A stretch of 64,000 bases of DNA from Arthrobacter alpinus (lineage in GTDB: Bacteria; Actinomycetota; Actinomycetes; Actinomycetales; Micrococcaceae). A program made the translations under genes and the position numbers. The stretch covers positions 1,178,001-1,242,000 of the forward strand of contig NZ_CP013200.1 in assembly GCF_001445575.1 (NCBI RefSeq), in the 5' to 3' direction. How positions within the stretch are numbered: position 1 is the first letter of the stretch; every line of letters begins with the position of its first letter. The notes beneath the pieces are model-generated. The model was given only the letters and a program-made list of their open reading frames with translations, was not told where the DNA came from and searched no databases. Positions 61,650-64,000 of this stretch are shown here, piece after piece.

Positions 61650-64000
61650 CTAGAGCAGCAGGTCCGTGGGAGCTTGTTCAACGGAGAATTCCGAGTGCCC
61701 CTTCTTACCCTTCTTGGGCTTGTCCTTGCCCTTCTTGTCCTTGACGGGACCGCTATTGTCCTCATCCGGAACCACGGCGGTGCCACCGGGGGTGACAATC
61801 ACGGAGACAAACGTCTGCGTGCCCGCGTCGCCAAAGGAGACCCGGCCCAGATAGTTGCCCGGTGCCAGCCCGGTCCAGCTCAACGTGACGTTGCCGGACT
61901 TGCCGTTAGCCAACTTGAGCGGGTTCGGTGAAACCTTGGCGTTGCCGGCATCTGCTCCGAGGATCGCAGCATCCACCGTGGCCTTCACGGCCCCGCCATC
62001 AGCGCTGGAATACAGATTAGCCAGCACCTGATAGGTCCCGGGGGCCGGATTGGTCAAGGTCAGTGTCTCACTCGAGGACGCCGTCCGCACATCGCTGTAC
62101 TGCCCCTTCGGGTTGAAGACGATCATGTCGTAATCGGCACCCTCATCCGCGGAAATGACCTGGAACTTGGCCAGCTCGGTTCCCTCCGGAACAACCACCT
62201 GCTTCAAGAAGTTTGAGGCGTTGTTGCCCACAGCGAGCGGACCGGGAACCAGCTCAATAGCGCTGGAGTCAGCCTTGGACAGGCCATTGAGGCTCAAGGC
62301 CACAGGAGCGTTGGTACCGGAAACTACCGGAATCTTGCCACTGCTGTTGCCGTTATTGGTGCTGAAGCTGATCTCCGGCTGCACCAAAGCGGCCAACGGA
62401 CGGACAGCAACCGGGGAGGTTACCGTAGCTCCGGCGCCCTGCCAGGTCAGGCTGCCCATGGCAAACGCGCCCAGGGCTGCCTTGTTGTTCTCGAAGGTGA
62501 CCTTGAAGGTGCGCTGCTGGCCGGCCTGAGAGAAGTTCAGCACCGACGGGGTGACCTTGACATTGACGCCGGGGACGTTGGCGGTGGCCCGGTACAAGCC
62601 CGGAGTCAACGCCGTGACGGTGCGGGTGACTGTGACCTTGCCGGCCAAAGAGCCCACCGCGAAGGATGCCACATTCATGTCACGCGGCGCGGTACTGCCG
62701 AGCCCGGGCATGCCCAGATCAATGCCGGTGCCCTGAATGAACTTCAGGTATTCGGTGTCACCGGCGTCATACACGAGCCCCGGCGTCAGCGCCTTGACCA
62801 CGGCTGTCTGACCGGCACCTGTTGCAAAGAGATCGGTGTTCTTGCTGCCATCGGCATTGACCACATTCGTGGCCGTTGTCATCATGGCTGACTTGACCGC
62901 GGCCGGTGACCACGTAGGGTTCTTGGCCATGACCAGTGCCGCGAAACCGGCAACATGTGGTGCAGCCATGGAGGTTCCGGACATCATGCCAAACTGGTCC
63001 CCACCGGTGGCAATGGGGGAGACCCCAGCCAGAACGGCGACGCCGGGAGCTGCAACATCGGGCTTGAGCAGATCAGAGCCGACTGCTTCCAGCGGGCCGC
63101 GGGAGGAGAAGCCTGCCACCTGCGGCTGCGGTGTTACCGGCAGTCCCGTGGTGTCATGGTCAACCAAAGCCACCAAAATGTCCGGGTTGGCCGCGATCTT
63201 GTCCTTGATGAGCTGTGTAGCCGGCGGGTTCACATGAACAGTAGGTACGGCGTGCAGGTCCACATCCTCTGAGGACGGGGTGACATTGGTCAGGATCATG
63301 CCCGCGCCTCCTGCGCGCTTGACCTCGGCGCTCTTGGCCGTACGGTCAATCACACCGCGGTCACACACCACGATCTTGCCGGCAACTTTGCTGCCGTCCA
63401 AGGTATTGGGGCCACAAAGCTCCGGGTTGGCCGCACCGGCGGCAGCTGCCGTGGTGGCAAGGATGACGTGGCTGGCAGGAACGCCCTGACCCATCATGCT
63501 GGCGCCACGGAACTTGCTGCCATCAGCGAATTCCGCCGTGCCCTGAAGCTCGGAGGAAAAGGAGGTGGCAGCGACGGTGGTCAGCCACGGGGCGCCGTGG
63601 TTGACAGTGCCTGCCGTGGGGCCCGAGTTGCCAGCCGAGGCAGCCACAAAGATGCCTGCCGAGGTGGCTGAGAGGAAGGCCAAGGACACCGGATCGGTTG
63701 TTGAGGTAGTGCTGCCCGAGATGGAGTAGTTCAAGACATCCACACCGTCCAAAATGGCCTGGTTGATGGCTGCAACAGCCGAGGAAGAGTAGCAACCGCC
63801 CGTGTCCGGATCGGTGTCTTCCCAGCAAATCTTGTAGATGGAGAGCTTGGCCGCAGGAGCAACACCGCTGGTGATGCCCATGGCACGGTCACCAATTTTT
63901 GCCTCGACATTGGCGTTACCGGCGGCCGTGCTTCCGGTGTGCGTGCCATGGCTGGCAACGTCCACGGGGGAGAGCACTTCTTGCGGTGCCCGATCCTCAG
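61650..64000 (-). CDS. Secreted subtilase (S8, PA-domain type), 5' end outside window
   Basis: At least 783 residues of a large subtilisin-like protease. The catalytic His (HGTHTG) is at 63950-63948, close to the window edge; the oxyanion Asn is in VAASAGNSGPTAG and the catalytic Ser in MMSGTSMAAPHVAGFAALVM. The catalytic Asp and the export signal are outside the window. A PA domain (about LCGPNTLDGSKVAGKIVVCD) is inserted between His and Ser, followed by Fn-III-like and beta-rich domains. The C-terminus ends in a Lys/Gly tract (VKDKKGKDKPKKGKKGHSE), perhaps for wall association. Domain order matches plant cucumisin-type and actinobacterial S8 proteases. It is convergent with the SSI-like gene. 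Confidence 0.9.
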   Translation of the reverse strand, partial: EDRAPQEVLSPVDVASHGTHTGSTAAGNANVEAKIGDRAMGITSGVAPAAKLSIYKICWEDTDPDTGGCYSSSAVAAINQAILDGVDVLNYSISGSTTSTTDPVSLAFLSATSAGIFVAASAGNSGPTAGTVNHGAPWLTTVAATSFSSELQGTAEFADGSKFRGASMMGQGVPASHVILATTAAAAGAANPELCGPNTLDGSKVAGKIVVCDRGVIDRTAKSAEVKRAGGAGMILTNVTPSSEDVDLHAVPTVHVNPPATQLIKDKIAANPDILVALVDHDTTGLPVTPQPQVAGFSSRGPLEAVGSDLLKPDVAAPGVAVLAGVSPIATGGDQFGMMSGTSMAAPHVAGFAALVMAKNPTWSPAAVKSAMMTTATNVVNADGSKNTDLFATGAGQTAVVKALTPGLVYDAGDTEYLKFIQGTGIDLGMPGLGSTAPRDMNVASFAVGSLAGKVTVTRTVTALTPGLYRATANVPGVNVKVTPSVLNFSQAGQQRTFKVTFENNKAALGAFAMGSLTWQGAGATVTSPVAVRPLAALVQPEISFSTNNGNSSGKIPVVSGTNAPVALSLNGLSKADSSAIELVPGPLAVGNNASNFLKQVVVPEGTELAKFQVISADEGADYDMIVFNPKGQYSDVRTASSSETLTLTNPAPGTYQVLANLYSSADGGAVKATVDAAILGADAGNAKVSPNPLKLANGKSGNVTLSWTGLAPGNYLGRVSFGDAGTQTFVSVIVTPGGTAVVPDEDNSGPVKDKKGKDKPKKGKKGHSEFSVEQAPTDLLL

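Noticed and set aside
1..64000. CRISPR arrays, tRNA or rRNA genes, prophage or insertion sequences
   Set aside because: No regularly spaced repeat arrays, cloverleaf sequences, transposase motifs or target-site duplications were recognised; the 32-base-period elements near 51300 and 52470 have only two units each.

Overview
The window is high-GC DNA (about 60 % by eye) from an actinobacterium, most likely an Arthrobacter-like member of the Micrococcaceae. Three things point there: the order and sequences of the ribosomal protein genes, with many GTG starts; an actinobacterial-type inositol-1-phosphate synthase; and -10 boxes of the TAGACT/TAGAAT type lying 6-8 bases before start codons.

Layout. 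1-628: 5' part of a patatin-like phospholipase gene (minus strand). 1042-5423: str operon (rpsL, rpsG, fusA, tuf), closed by a strong terminator. 5480-6050: a possible decayed gene. 6136-13023: four non-ribosomal genes (DUF3592-like, SRPBCC, a giant SCO7613-like membrane protein, an MFS transporter) that separate str from S10. 13455-19027: S10 operon (rpsJ to rpsQ). 19621-23775: spc operon (rplN to rplO, without rpsN). 23997-26853: secY-adk-map under their own promoter. 27149-32581: a phosphodiesterase/ABC-import cassette and an S58 peptidase inserted between map and infA. 32754-35918: infA, rpmJ, rpsM, rpsK, rpoA, rplQ (no rpsD). 36023-38178: truA, rplM, rpsI. 38493-46746: cell-wall and cofactor genes (glmM, mscL, a DD-carboxypeptidase, coaA, glmS, acpS, nnr). 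46772-51286: glgX, an aldo/keto reductase and the inositol phosphate synthase. 51416-52366: an AbiEi/DUF559-like gene flanked by opposed copies of a small repeat. 52509-60843: an alpha-galactoside uptake and hydrolysis operon with a divergent ROK repressor. 60924-64000: a subtilisin-inhibitor-like lipoprotein facing a secreted subtilase that runs off the window.

How the genes work together. Most of the window builds ribosomes, RNA polymerase alpha, the Sec channel and N-terminal Met removal. glmS and glmM lead to UDP-GlcNAc for the wall, which the VanY-type carboxypeptidase trims; coaA and acpS make CoA and load the acyl carrier protein. The alpha-galactosidase locus should import raffinose-type sugars intact and hydrolyse them in the cytoplasm; its promoter carries a dyad, overlapping the -35 and -10 boxes, that suits a ROK operator. 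Neither ABC importer has its own ATPase, so a shared ATPase elsewhere is implied.

Most interesting points: the SSI-like lipoprotein/subtilase pair; ribosomal protein L4 with a C-terminal sunset-like domain; RG-rich tails on both S3 and S5; a run of probable leaderless genes; the repeat-flanked DUF559 gene; and the ROK operator embedded in the alpha-galactosidase promoter. I saw no tRNA, rRNA, CRISPR array or insertion sequence. All calls come from reading the sequence; no search was run.
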